Shown: positions 9,076-17,771 of the stretch, one piece after another
Layout of the letters: every line of letters begins with the position of its first letter
How positions within the stretch are numbered: position 1 is the first letter of the stretch
NCBI GenBank assembly: GCA_900550105.1
Contig: URQW01000016.1
Span: 1 to 48,026, forward strand
DNA length: 48,026 nucleotides
From: an uncultured Pelosinus sp.
GTDB lineage: Bacteria > Bacillota > Negativicutes > UMGS1260
Direction: 5' to 3'
Position numbers and translations under genes: made by a program
Notes under the pieces: generated by a model
Told to the model about the DNA's origin: nothing
What the model saw: only the letters and a program-made list of their open reading frames with translations
The model's database searches: none

Positions 9076-10704
9076 TTGAATATCAAAGACATATTAAGAG
9101 TAAAATCGCTTTGTGGCGCACAATTAATAGCTGGCAAAAACGGAATTTCCAACGAAATAAATGGCGTCAATATCTTAGAGGCAACCGACATCGCCAATTG
9201 GGGACGTGCCGGTGAGGTAATTCTTACTAGTTTTTTTGCCCTGCAAAATTTGAACGATAGTGAATTAGACGTATTCTTTGAAAAACTCCATAATATCGGC
9301 ATCAGCGCAATCATCATGAAAATTGATCGACTCGTTCCGCAAATCCCTAATAAGATCATTGAACTTTGCGACAAACATTTAATCCCCTTAATCCAAATTG
9401 GCAAAAATGTGAAGTATGACACTATCATCCTTGAGATATTAGGTCCCATTGTAAACAAGAACTTAAATTTGTTAAATAAGTATTATGAGGTACATAGCGA
9501 ACTCACTAGTCTTGCGCTGAAAATGCCTTCCATGGATAAGATCCTCTGTGAATTTAAAAAAATGATCTTACGCGATGTGAGTCTCATTGATTCTACCAAG
9601 GGAACTGAAATCAGTACAAATCCCAAACTTTGCAATGTAACAGTTATTGGCACAAGTGAGGTTTCCACAGAAAAATACGTCCATTTTAAATATGAGCGCA
9701 AAGAAGTAGTCTATAATAACTTGGAGCCTAAATTAGTAGGTAAACAAATTCGTGTCCGTATACCTTATCTCGGCTATGATGACTACGAGCTAGTGATTCA
9801 CGAGCTACTCGATCAAATCAGTTCAGAAGATTTCATGATCATCGAAAATGGCGTAAAGTTTCTACAAATGGAGTTACTAAAGAATTATGTAATCTCACAA
9901 AATCTCTTTCAGCAAAAAAACAATATCCTAAGCGACTTACTCAATGATAGACTCTATGAAGAAAAAGCAATTGATGAGGTATTAGAATCCCTTAATATAC
10001 ATAAACACCCCTACTACCAAGTAATTCTCATAAAACTCTATCAGCAAGATGAAACCAAAAATATAAACAAGCCGCTCATGGCGCAAACCTTAAGAAAGAT
10101 CCGTCTCAAATTCAAAGCCAGTTTTAAAGATATTGTTTTTCTAGAAAAGCAAGATCGAGTCGTTTTTATTCTCAACTTTAGTAGTTCGCATTCTGGTCTT
10201 ACTGCGGCTGTCATCGAAAAGATTATGGATTCTTTCGTTGAAAATAATCTATTTAAAGAATTTCATTACTACGCAAGTATCAGCTCTAGAGTAGAAAAAT
10301 CAAAAATTCCCAAGGCCAATCGAGAGGTTGTCGATACCCAAAAGGTGCTACGCCTATTCCATAATTCCAATAAAATACTCCCCTATGAAGAACTGGGAAT
10401 TTACAAGTTATTTTTGGACTCAAATAATTTAGGCGATCTGAAAAAGTTTATTTCTCCTCGAATCGCTAATTTCAGATCTGAATCCCCCCTACTGTTCGAG
10501 ACTTTAAAGACCTTTCTGGACACTAACCAAAGCTATAACCTCACTGCTGAAAAGCTGTTTCTTCATCCCAAAACAGTGCGGTATCGAATTGACAAAATAA
10601 AAAATGTGTTGGGAATCGACTTTGCAAATCCAGAGGAACTACTACAAATTCAAATCGCTTCAAGATTATTTAAACTGATTGATGGGAGAAAAACGGATGA
10701 GTAA
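9076..10704 (+). CDS. pucR: PucR-family transcriptional regulator 1
   Basis: 542 residues beginning at a TTG 7 bases after AAAGGAG. The N-terminus is the PucR sensor domain (MNIKDILRVKSL, then EATDIANWGRAGEVILTSF). The C-terminus is the PucR helix-turn-helix, with FLDTNQSYNLTAEKLFLHPK and TVRYRIDKIKNVLGIDF. PucR proteins control purine and ureide catabolism, often as ligand-responsive activators. It is divergent from the allFG-allH-allE-arcC operon, the most likely target, and overlaps the downstream hydrolase gene by 8 bases. None of the TGCAC elements found near pucR2 occur in its promoter gap, so the two PucR proteins probably read different sites. Confidence 0.88.
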   Translation: MNIKDILRVKSLCGAQLIAGKNGISNEINGVNILEATDIANWGRAGEVILTSFFALQNLNDSELDVFFEKLHNIGISAIIMKIDRLVPQIPNKIIELCDKHLIPLIQIGKNVKYDTIILEILGPIVNKNLNLLNKYYEVHSELTSLALKMPSMDKILCEFKKMILRDVSLIDSTKGTEISTNPKLCNVTVIGTSEVSTEKYVHFKYERKEVVYNNLEPKLVGKQIRVRIPYLGYDDYELVIHELLDQISSEDFMIIENGVKFLQMELLKNYVISQNLFQQKNNILSDLLNDRLYEEKAIDEVLESLNIHKHPYYQVILIKLYQQDETKNINKPLMAQTLRKIRLKFKASFKDIVFLEKQDRVVFILNFSSSHSGLTAAVIEKIMDSFVENNLFKEFHYYASISSRVEKSKIPKANREVVDTQKVLRLFHNSNKILPYEELGIYKLFLDSNNLGDLKKFISPRIANFRSESPLLFETLKTFLDTNQSYNLTAEKLFLHPKTVRYRIDKIKNVLGIDFANPEELLQIQIASRLFKLIDGRKTDE

Positions 10705-11560
10705 ACCAGAAATATTTGACTTTACAACCAAGCAAAATATTAAATTAGCGATAAATCTCTATCGAGCCAAAAACGATAGAAAAAACATAACCATATTATA
10801 TTTTCATGGTGGCGGCCTGCTTTACGGTGTAAGAGATGATCTACCGCAAATATATATCGATAAATTTCTAAATTCAGGCTATGATTTGTTAACCTTTGAT
10901 TATCCCTTAGCCCCGGAATCAAAATTAGATATCATTTTAAATTCCACTTTCGAACTGCTCGACTTTTATCTAAATAACCGTGATGAAGTATTCGATTTGA
11001 AAAATAATCAATACGTGCTATTTGGTCGATCTGCTGGCGCATATCTCGCTTTTATGATGTGTGACCGTTTAATAAAAGCTAACGTCTTACGTCCCTGCGC
11101 TCTTATCAGCCTATACGGTTATGCTCGCCTTGACGAAGCCGCTTTCGCCACCCCCAGCAAATATTACAATAAACTAGCAGCCGTCTCAGACGAAAGCATC
11201 GAAAAAATCATTTCGGACACCCCGGTGGTCTATGGGCCTATGAATGTAAGATTTTCTCTTTATATAAAAGCAAGACAAGATGGAACGTGGATAAAATCCC
11301 TCTGCGGCGAAGAAAATCCAGCTGCCTATTCATTAACTGAAGAAATTCTGCAAGAATTCCCACCGACAATCTTGGCGGCAGCAACCCTAGACCCTGACGT
11401 TCCCTATCGAATGACAAAAACATTAAGCAGGCAAATTCCCCAGGCCCAGCTCATAACCGTCTACCAAGAAGCTCACGATTTCGATCGAGATATAAGTGAC
11501 CCATCAGGAAAAACAACGTATGACGCAATCCTTGAATGGTTACATAATCAAATCGGATAA
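10697..11560 (+). CDS. Alpha/beta hydrolase (HSL/acetyl-esterase-like), substrate unknown
   Basis: About 287 residues from the ATG at 10697, which overlaps the end of pucR by 8 bases, with GGGAGA 7 bases upstream. The oxyanion-hole motif is YFHGGGLLYGVRDD, the nucleophile elbow FGRSAGAYLAFM (GxSxG with the active Ser), and the likely catalytic His is in EAHDFD near the C-terminus; the Asp is probably in AATLDPDVPY. No signal peptide is visible, so it is cytoplasmic. Translational coupling to PucR suggests it belongs to the ureide pathway, yet no step of that pathway is known to need an esterase of this type. Its job is unknown; an ester or amide precursor is possible. Confidence 0.8.
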   Translation: MSKPEIFDFTTKQNIKLAINLYRAKNDRKNITILYFHGGGLLYGVRDDLPQIYIDKFLNSGYDLLTFDYPLAPESKLDIILNSTFELLDFYLNNRDEVFDLKNNQYVLFGRSAGAYLAFMMCDRLIKANVLRPCALISLYGYARLDEAAFATPSKYYNKLAAVSDESIEKIISDTPVVYGPMNVRFSLYIKARQDGTWIKSLCGEENPAAYSLTEEILQEFPPTILAAATLDPDVPYRMTKTLSRQIPQAQLITVYQEAHDFDRDISDPSGKTTYDAILEWLHNQIG

Positions 11561-11565
11561 CCCAA

Positions 11566-11601
11566 AAGGGTCTGTCACACTACATAGCGCGGCAGACCCT
11601 T
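11566..11601. terminator. Terminator between the hydrolase gene and allD (convergent)
   Basis: AAGGGTCTG (11566-11574) pairs perfectly with CAGACCCTT (11593-11601). It is flanked by AAAA on the minus-exit side and a short T-rich stretch on the plus-exit side. Confidence 0.75.
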
Positions 11602-11610
11602 CATTCCTGT

Positions 11611-12690
11611 TTAATCTAACGTGTCAGAAGCAAAAGCGCTTTTTCCTTCATAACGGTTGTAATGAATATCATCACTGACAAGATAATCGTAAATTTCTTT
11701 TACAATAGGAATTCCCTTGCGTTCATAGTTTTGGGCCTTCTTTTCTGAAGACTCGCCAGGAACCAGCACTTGGTCAAAACCAGCAGCTGGACGAAGCACA
11801 TGAAGCTCATCTACCATTTTACTTACATTATTTTTAAAAGTATCAATGGAGGAAAAGTAATCCGGATTGATTACCAAATGGATTTGTCCCAATTCCCGAC
11901 CGGCAGAAAGATCAGCATACATAGAGCTTACATGCTGCCCGAAGGGAACGCCTAGTAAGGAACCGCACAAAATATCAACCATCATCATCAAGCCATAGCC
12001 TTTAGAACCAGCAATAGCTAAAAGACCGCCAACAGCAAAAGGATCTGTCGTAGGATGTCCTTTCGTATCTACCGCCCACGTATCAGGGATCGGATTGTTT
12101 TTGGCCCTAGCATCTAATATTTTGCCCCAAGCGCCTACAGTAGTAGCCATATCAAATACAATCGGAGGACGGCCCGCACAAGGAGCGGCAAAACCAATAG
12201 GGTTTGTCCCAAAGTATGGATCGGCCGAGCCATAGGGCACTACCATCGGGTCGGACTGACACATCGATAGGGCAATCATATTTTCATCAGTTGCCATTCT
12301 CAGAAAATAAGAAAGAGTACCGCAATGTCCGAGTTCACGCATGCCGACAAAACCAATACCGTTTTCTTTAGCCATTTTTATGGCTTCAAGCATACCATTT
12401 CTGGCCACGACCATTCCTATGGCATTATCCCCTTCATAGATCCCAGTGCAAGGACCGGTTTTTCGGAAGGAAAATTTAGGATTTGTATTGCTGCCGCCTT
12501 TGGCGATTCGCTCTGAATAGTATTCAACACGCACAGCGCCATGAGAATGTACCCCGCGGCTATCGGCATAGGTCAAATGATTCGCTAACTCCTGAGCATG
12601 GTCTTCAGGCAAACCAGCTTTCATCACTTTATTCTTAATCAACTGGTGCAATTCCGTTTTACTTACTAATACCATTTCTTGATCACTCAC
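11611..12690 (-). CDS. allD: Ureidoglycolate dehydrogenase, AllD-type (LDH2/MDH2 family)
   Basis: 359 residues, close to the 349 of E. coli AllD. LDH2/MDH2 family features: YADSRGVHSHGAVRVEYY at residues 47-64, GMRELGHCGTLSYFLRMA, DPYFGTNPIGFAAP and VFDMATTVGAWGKI, followed by SKGYGLMMMVDILCG. It should oxidise (S)-ureidoglycolate to oxalurate with NAD(P), linking AllE to the AllFG/AllH step. The start is GTG at 12690 with AAAAGGAG 9 bases upstream. It stands alone between two terminators, so it has its own promoter in 12691-12870, where I see no clear -35/-10 pair. A related malate or sulfolactate dehydrogenase is the alternative, disfavoured by context. Confidence 0.85.
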   Translation of the reverse strand: MSDQEMVLVSKTELHQLIKNKVMKAGLPEDHAQELANHLTYADSRGVHSHGAVRVEYYSERIAKGGSNTNPKFSFRKTGPCTGIYEGDNAIGMVVARNGMLEAIKMAKENGIGFVGMRELGHCGTLSYFLRMATDENMIALSMCQSDPMVVPYGSADPYFGTNPIGFAAPCAGRPPIVFDMATTVGAWGKILDARAKNNPIPDTWAVDTKGHPTTDPFAVGGLLAIAGSKGYGLMMMVDILCGSLLGVPFGQHVSSMYADLSAGRELGQIHLVINPDYFSSIDTFKNNVSKMVDELHVLRPAAGFDQVLVPGESSEKKAQNYERKGIPIVKEIYDYLVSDDIHYNRYEGKSAFASDTLD

Positions 12691-12870
12691 AATAAAACAC
12701 TCCTTTTAGTCTGATTACGTCAGAATTTTCAGGATCCTTTACATTCATTGTACTTTTCTTTCTTTCCTTTTTCATCATCCATACAGGATAAATTGTCCAG
12801 TAAATTTTATCATTTTTTAGCAAATAAGTAGTAACCATCATAAAATACTCCCCTGAAAGGGCCAAACAAA

Positions 12871-12909
12871 AACAGAAGTAACTGTAAACTGAATCAGTTA
12901 ACTTCTGTT
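12871..12909. terminator. Terminator after the allantoin permease operon
   Basis: AACAGAAGTAACTG (12871-12884) pairs with CAGTTAACTTCTGTT (12895-12909), with one bulged base. On the minus strand it is followed by TTTTTGTTTG, and on the plus strand by GTTTTTT. It ends the allB2-allB1-permease transcript. The remaining gap 12691-12870 has only the presumed allD promoter. Confidence 0.8.
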
Positions 12910-12936
12910 TTTTGCTGTTTTATTGAAACCTAATAA

Positions 12937-14340
12937 TTATTTTTCAAAGATTGTACCATGTTTGAATTTCGAATCTTTAAAGGCAGTCTTCATTAGAATG
13001 TAATAAGAAATGCCTGCCACAACAAAACCAATGATCCAGGCTAGCTCCACTTTCATGAAAGCAGCACCGGCGCCAATAAGCATGGCAATGATCGCACAAG
13101 GATTATAGCCGGCAAAAGAGCCTTCTTCCTTATACAAATCGATAATGTCGATTTTTTGCTTTCTCAAAATATAGTATTCAACTAATAAAATAGACACAAT
13201 AGGCCCTAAAAAGGCTGAATATATAAGGATAAACATGCCAAGCCCTTCTGCCGAAGAATCTTTTACAAGAATCCAAGGGCATGTAGCTAAAGCAAGTAGT
13301 CCCGATATGGTAACTGCAGCTTTATATTTTAATTTTGTAATCAATGTAATGACATAGGTTGGCGGAATAATATTGGCAACCATATTTACAGCAACAGCGC
13401 CCATAACAATAAAGGACGATACAAAGAAGGTAATATACGAGTTATTTATCACGATGGCAAAAGCTTTTACAGGATTAGAAATTCCTGTTGTGGCAGCAAG
13501 CATTGCACCAATGCACAGTACGAAACCGTAGGCTAGTACAATTGGTAAGAAGTACAAAAAGCCACGTTTGGTGCTTGAAATTCCGGTCTTTAGTTCTCTT
13601 GAGTAATCTGCAGCGCTTAAAAAAATAGCTGCATAATTTCCCATAAACATCATAATAAAAGCAAAGAACGGTAAGCCCCAAGTACCACTTGCATGAACCC
13701 ACTTTTCGGCAATCACATCACTATGAGATGTAATCAAGATGCTAAATACATAGAGCAGCGCCAGCATAATAACGGTAGATATAATAGACTCTACCCATTT
13801 AATCGCATGGAAGCCATACATAGAAAGCACGATCTGCACCAATTGAAGCACGATAAAACAAATCGCTATATTGTCAAAGCTACCGCCTGTAACAATTTTG
13901 GCAATTTCATTTAAGGCCGTACCACCAATCCAACTCTGAAATCCATACCAAATAATAGCAGGAATACCACGTAAAAGTGATGATACAATGCAACCTTTAA
14001 TCCCAAAAGACATTCTAAGCTGTACAACATAAGGTATGCCGGTTTTGTAACCCAGCCGATCGTTTAAGGTAAACACCGTAGAAATAATGCCAATTGCTAT
14101 AATGGCTGCCGCAAAGGTTTGAAAAATATTTAATGTTGCTACGCCTGCTACAACCAAACTAGATCCAAGCGTCATATTGCCTAAATTGACGCCGTCACCA
14201 AGCCACATAAACATATAGTCTATGGGACCTACTGTCCTATTTGCATCCGCTTTCGGATTTAGTGACTCATCCACGCCCATATTGGCTTGAACCGGCGTCG
14301 TTTCCGTGCCACTTTTTTCTAATATAGTAGACATACGCAC
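12937..14340 (-). CDS. NCS1-family permease, probable allantoin transporter (PucI/AllW-like)
   Basis: 467 residues with about 12 predicted membrane segments. NCS1 features are the N-terminal FMWLGDGVNLGNMTLGSSLV, then NDRLGYKTGIPYVVQLRMSF (the conserved RxSFG-type stretch), and GIPAIIWYGFQSWIGGTALN. The family moves purines, pyrimidines, hydantoins and allantoin with H+ or Na+. Position directly after two allantoinase genes makes allantoin the best guess. The start may be the GTG at 14340 (5 bases from GGAG) or the ATG at 14334 (11 bases), leaving a 2-residue uncertainty. Last gene of the operon, 46 bases after allB1. Confidence 0.88.
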   Translation of the reverse strand: MRMSTILEKSGTETTPVQANMGVDESLNPKADANRTVGPIDYMFMWLGDGVNLGNMTLGSSLVVAGVATLNIFQTFAAAIIAIGIISTVFTLNDRLGYKTGIPYVVQLRMSFGIKGCIVSSLLRGIPAIIWYGFQSWIGGTALNEIAKIVTGGSFDNIAICFIVLQLVQIVLSMYGFHAIKWVESIISTVIMLALLYVFSILITSHSDVIAEKWVHASGTWGLPFFAFIMMFMGNYAAIFLSAADYSRELKTGISSTKRGFLYFLPIVLAYGFVLCIGAMLAATTGISNPVKAFAIVINNSYITFFVSSFIVMGAVAVNMVANIIPPTYVITLITKLKYKAAVTISGLLALATCPWILVKDSSAEGLGMFILIYSAFLGPIVSILLVEYYILRKQKIDIIDLYKEEGSFAGYNPCAIIAMLIGAGAAFMKVELAWIIGFVVAGISYYILMKTAFKDSKFKHGTIFEK

Positions 14341-14386
14341 CCCAACTCCTTTTTAATGTTTGCCCTATTTCTAATAATATATTGGG

Positions 14387-15739
14387 TTATAAGTTAGGTC
14401 TTAAATGTTTACCTATCGGTTTTGCTACAATTTTTCCCTCTTTAAAGATTGTTGTCCCTCTAAGAATGGTTTGTGTCACTGTAGCCAAGAAGGTATCGCC
14501 AACATACGGACTTACCTTGTGTTTATAGAAAAGATCCTCTGCCTTTAATGTCACTTGTTTATTCAAGTCTACTAAAGCAAAATCTGCATCGTAGCCGACT
14601 GCAATTTTGCCTTTCCCTGAAATTTTAAAGATCTCATTGACATTTTGCGAAGTCAATTTGGCAATATCATCAAGCGAGACTTTTCTGCCATAATAAGCAT
14701 GCGTAAGCATTGCGGAAAGAGTCGTCTGACAAGCTGAGATGCCGCCCCAAACTTTTAAAAATTCTCCATCCTTTAACTTAGGATCACAGGGAGAATGGTC
14801 AGAAGAGACAAAATCAATTTCGCTATTTAACAGTTTTGCCCACATTTTCGCTTGATTTTTAGCATCACGAATCGGCGGCGAACATTTTGCCACGGTTCCC
14901 ATCCGTTCTACATCATCATCGGTAAGAATTAAATAATGGCCAATTGTTTCGCAGTATACGTCAACCCCTCTATTTCTTGCCTGAGTAACAAGCTCAACAG
15001 CTTTTGCTGTGCTAATATGGGCAATAATGAGTTTACAGCCGGTCTCTTCGGCAAAAGAAATCATGCGCGAAACATTTTCAATTTCCGTAATCGGCGGACG
15101 AGCGGCAAAATAATCTCTTACGGTTGTTTGATTATTCGCAAGCGCCAGTGCTGTTAAGTCTCTCGTAATTTCAGCATTTTCACAATGCACCATCAGCGGT
15201 AGGCCTAGCTTCGCTAATTTTTCCATGCCGACAAGGGCCGTATAATCATCGGCTCTCTCAAATTCATCAATACCGCTAAAGCAAGAGAATGCTTTAAATC
15301 CAATTACGCCGCACTCGGCAAGCTCTTCAAATTCATTTAAATTTTTAGGAGTAAAGCCACCCCAAAAGCCATAGTCAACTAACGAGTCTCTTTGCGCCAC
15401 AGCAAGCTTTGCATTAAAGTTTTTTGCGTCAAGTGTACAGGGACTACAATTAAGCGGCATATCAAAATAGGCAACACCGCCACCTGCTGCAAGAGCACTA
15501 CTGCCTGTTGCGATTGTTTCCCACTCTGTTCTGCCGGGATCATTAAAATGTACATGCCCATCAGTCGTTCCAGGGAATACATATTTTCCGGCTGCATCAA
15601 TAATTTCTGTTGCGTCACCAGCGATCTCTTCGGCAATTTCTACAATCTTCTCATCACAAACAGCAATATCTGCTTTTTTTACCTGATCAGGACAAACAAC
15701 ATTTCCATTTCGAATGATTACATCATAACGCTTACTCAA
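14387..15739 (-). CDS. allB: Allantoinase 1
   Basis: About 450 residues from the TTG at 15739, preceded by GAGGAGAGGA. The open frame extends 11 codons upstream, but that stretch contains the ribosome site. E. coli AllB has 453. Cyclic amidohydrolase metal ligands: H62 and H64 in GHVHFNDPGRTEWET, the lysine to be carboxylated K149 in GFKAFSCFSG, H185 in MVHCENAE, the His in LIIAHISTAKAVE, and the Asp in SSDHSPCDPKLK. It opens allantoin to allantoate in the cytoplasm. It lies 75 bases after a second allantoinase-like gene and 46 bases before the permease gene. Confidence 0.92.
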   Translation of the reverse strand: MSKRYDVIIRNGNVVCPDQVKKADIAVCDEKIVEIAEEIAGDATEIIDAAGKYVFPGTTDGHVHFNDPGRTEWETIATGSSALAAGGGVAYFDMPLNCSPCTLDAKNFNAKLAVAQRDSLVDYGFWGGFTPKNLNEFEELAECGVIGFKAFSCFSGIDEFERADDYTALVGMEKLAKLGLPLMVHCENAEITRDLTALALANNQTTVRDYFAARPPITEIENVSRMISFAEETGCKLIIAHISTAKAVELVTQARNRGVDVYCETIGHYLILTDDDVERMGTVAKCSPPIRDAKNQAKMWAKLLNSEIDFVSSDHSPCDPKLKDGEFLKVWGGISACQTTLSAMLTHAYYGRKVSLDDIAKLTSQNVNEIFKISGKGKIAVGYDADFALVDLNKQVTLKAEDLFYKHKVSPYVGDTFLATVTQTILRGTTIFKEGKIVAKPIGKHLRPNL

Positions 15740-15814
15740 GAGAATCCTCTCCTCATCTACTAATATTTGCATTCTTAATCATAAACTTATCACTTATGAT
15801 AAATAAGCTGCTTC

Positions 15815-17191
15815 TTAGCTAGAACGCGTACTTTTCTGTAATTTTTTCACGAAACTTCCAAAGCCTTTCTGACCAACGACTTTGCCATTTTCGGCCACAA
15901 CCTGTCCTCTAACCAACGTGCATACAGGAAGTCCGACCCCTTTCAAGCCGATAAATGCAGAAATTTGATTCACATAATAAAGTGATTCGGGTGTAATTTC
16001 CCATTCCTTTTTCGGATCGAGAATTACTAAATCCGCATCAAAGCCAACTTCAATTGCGCCCTTCTTACCATATATTCCGAATGCCTTTGCCGGTCCTTCA
16101 CTTAGCGCTCTTGCAAGTATGGTCGGACTATAGCCGCGCTTGGCGACACCTTCACTAAATACGACCTGCATGGTATTTTGAATGCCGCTAATTCCGCCCC
16201 AGGCACCAAATACGCCATGCTTTTCTTCGCTTTTTTCACTGAGTTCGCAAGGCGAATGATCCGAACCAATACAACTCAATGTGCCATTATCTACATATTC
16301 CCACATTTCTTCTATCGCTGCAGTTTCTCTCAGTGGCGGTGCGCATTTAAATAAGCTGCCATTTTTAATCACATCGTCTTCCGAAAAGGTAAGATAATGA
16401 CCACAAGTTTCACCAGTAACGTCAACACCGTCAAGTTGGGCATCTCTGATAATCTTCGCCACTTGCGGATGACTTACATGACAAATATGAACCTTAGCGC
16501 CAATTTCCTTGGCAAGACTGATAATATTTTGAGTTGCAATGAGCTCCGCTATAACGGGCCTTGAATTCAAAAAATCTCTCCAGTCATTTTTCGCCTTCCG
16601 TTTTGCTCTTTCCTCTTCCCATTTAATAATTGAGTAATCTTCACAATGAAAACCGGCACGAGCATCAACGCTTTTTAAAATCTCCAAAGCTTCTTTTGCT
16701 TGTCCAATAGAAAGAGATACATAATCAGGCGAAACGGGACCAATGAATGACTTGAAAGCAACACAGCCTTTAGCATCAAGTTCTTTTAAGCTTGCAAAAT
16801 TATAATCTACAAGTCCGCCCCAAAAGCAATAGTCCACATAAGCATTGGAAGAAACATGGGCAAGCTTCTTTGCTAGAATCTTTTCATCAGTAAGTGCAGG
16901 TTCATTCTGCAGCGGCATATCTACAATGGTAGTAAACCCGCCCACTCCCGCAGCGGCTGTACCATGGGCATAATCTTCCCGCCAGTTGTACCCTGGATCG
17001 TTCAGATGTGCATGACTGTCGATGGCGCCAGGGAATACATAATTCCCCTTAGCGTCAATTACCTCAGTTGCTTCGACAGCAACACTTGGTTCAACGATTG
17101 CGGCTATTTTGCCGTCATTAATACATATACTTGCCACAAAAATTCGCTCTGATGTTACCACCTTGCCGTTTTTAATAACTAGATTAAACAT
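15815..17191 (-). CDS. allB: Allantoinase 2 / allantoinase-like cyclic amidohydrolase
   Basis: About 458 residues from the ATG at 17191, with GAGGGGGG 6 bases before; the upstream in-frame extension lacks such a site. Ligands: H60 and H62 in DSHAHLNDPGYNWREDY, K147 in CVAFKSFIGPVSPD, the His in AGFHCEDYSII, HICHVSHPQVAK, and the Asp in IGSDHSPCELSEK. It is clearly homologous to the next gene but divergent: the residue after NDPG is Y instead of R, and the loop after the lysine is FIGPVSPDY instead of SCFSGIDEF. It may prefer the other allantoin enantiomer or another hydantoin (inference). First gene of its operon, behind a TGCACT-type promoter. Confidence 0.87.
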   Translation of the reverse strand: MFNLVIKNGKVVTSERIFVASICINDGKIAAIVEPSVAVEATEVIDAKGNYVFPGAIDSHAHLNDPGYNWREDYAHGTAAAGVGGFTTIVDMPLQNEPALTDEKILAKKLAHVSSNAYVDYCFWGGLVDYNFASLKELDAKGCVAFKSFIGPVSPDYVSLSIGQAKEALEILKSVDARAGFHCEDYSIIKWEEERAKRKAKNDWRDFLNSRPVIAELIATQNIISLAKEIGAKVHICHVSHPQVAKIIRDAQLDGVDVTGETCGHYLTFSEDDVIKNGSLFKCAPPLRETAAIEEMWEYVDNGTLSCIGSDHSPCELSEKSEEKHGVFGAWGGISGIQNTMQVVFSEGVAKRGYSPTILARALSEGPAKAFGIYGKKGAIEVGFDADLVILDPKKEWEITPESLYYVNQISAFIGLKGVGLPVCTLVRGQVVAENGKVVGQKGFGSFVKKLQKSTRSS

Positions 17192-17351
17192 TATAAGCCC
17201 CCCTCTTATTAACATGCTCAATCTTAAACCGTATTGATCACTGCGCTTTCTCTAGTAAAGCACTTTGATTCCCCCTACTCCTTTCTACATGTTTATCGGA
17301 TTTTCCTTATGCCGATTTTTCCGCATCTATATTTGTTACCTTTACATGTTA

Positions 17352-17386
17352 ATTATACTGATTTTTTCGATTTTTCCACCAGTGCA
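17352..17386 (-). promoter_or_regulatory. Promoter of the allB2-allB1-permease operon with TGCACT element
   Basis: On the minus strand TGCACTGG (17386-17379) stands 21 bases upstream of TATAAT (17357-17352), with no good -35 box, as for an activator-dependent promoter. The same arrangement occurs before allC and lctP. The long leader (about 160 bases to the ATG) in 17192-17351 shows nothing else I can name. Confidence 0.6.
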
Positions 17387-17444
17387 TAATTTGCAAATAA
17401 ACACAAAACAACTATGCGTATTGCACACTCTGACGACCATTTAT

Positions 17445-17489
17445 TGCACAATTGCGAATTACTATTTTCGTCGGAATCGCAATTGTGCA
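17445..17489. promoter_or_regulatory. 13-base inverted repeat upstream of the allB2 promoter
   Basis: TGCACAATTGCGA (17445-17457) and TCGCAATTGTGCA (17477-17489) are perfect inverted copies 19 bases apart, 90-130 bases upstream of the -10 box. Another TTGCACA lies at 17421-17427. Four TGCAC/GTGCA words fall in about 110 bases. This is a probable activator-binding region for PucR2 (inference). Confidence 0.55.
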
Positions 17490-17526
17490 CACTAAAACTA
17501 CACGGTATGTAAAAGGTACACAAAAA

Positions 17527-17563
17527 AGGAACTGCAGATCGGTTTCCCTTTCTGGCAGTTCCT
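17527..17563 (-). terminator. Terminator after lctP and the 55-residue ORF
   Basis: AGGAACTGC (17527-17535) pairs with GCAGTTCCT (17555-17563). The minus-strand exit carries TTTTT. It separates the lctP transcript from the allB2 promoter region. Confidence 0.75.
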
Positions 17564-17603
17564 CTCATAGAACTCTTTATTTAATTATTACATAAGCCAC
17601 CTA

Positions 17604-17771
17604 TTACTTTAATGCTCGTTTTATCAATGGCCCCGCCATACCTAAAAGCAATACGAGGATTCCAGCTATAGAACACAAACTATTACTAGACTGACCACCG
17701 TAATACAACATAGGAAAGGCTATAACAAGAAGGATCGGTAAATACACTACCAACTGCTGCACTGCTATCAC
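17604..17771 (-). CDS. Small two-helix membrane protein coupled to lctP
   Basis: 55 residues. The GTG start shares bases with the lctP stop in a GTGA overlap, an arrangement typical of translational coupling. The sequence has two hydrophobic helices, around residues 6-23 (LVVYLPILLVIAFPMLYY) and 32-51 (LCSIAGILVLLLGMAGPLI), joined by a GGQSSNS turn and ending in KRALK. I recognise no family. It could be a small accessory or regulatory subunit of the transporter, or a remnant of a longer membrane protein. It is the last open frame before the terminator. Confidence 0.45.
   Translation of the reverse strand: MIAVQQLVVYLPILLVIAFPMLYYGGQSSNSLCSIAGILVLLLGMAGPLIKRALK

Noticed and set aside
12683..12865. 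Possible 60-residue gene upstream of allD
   Set aside because: It overlaps the allD start, has no good ribosome site, and the region is better explained as the allD promoter.
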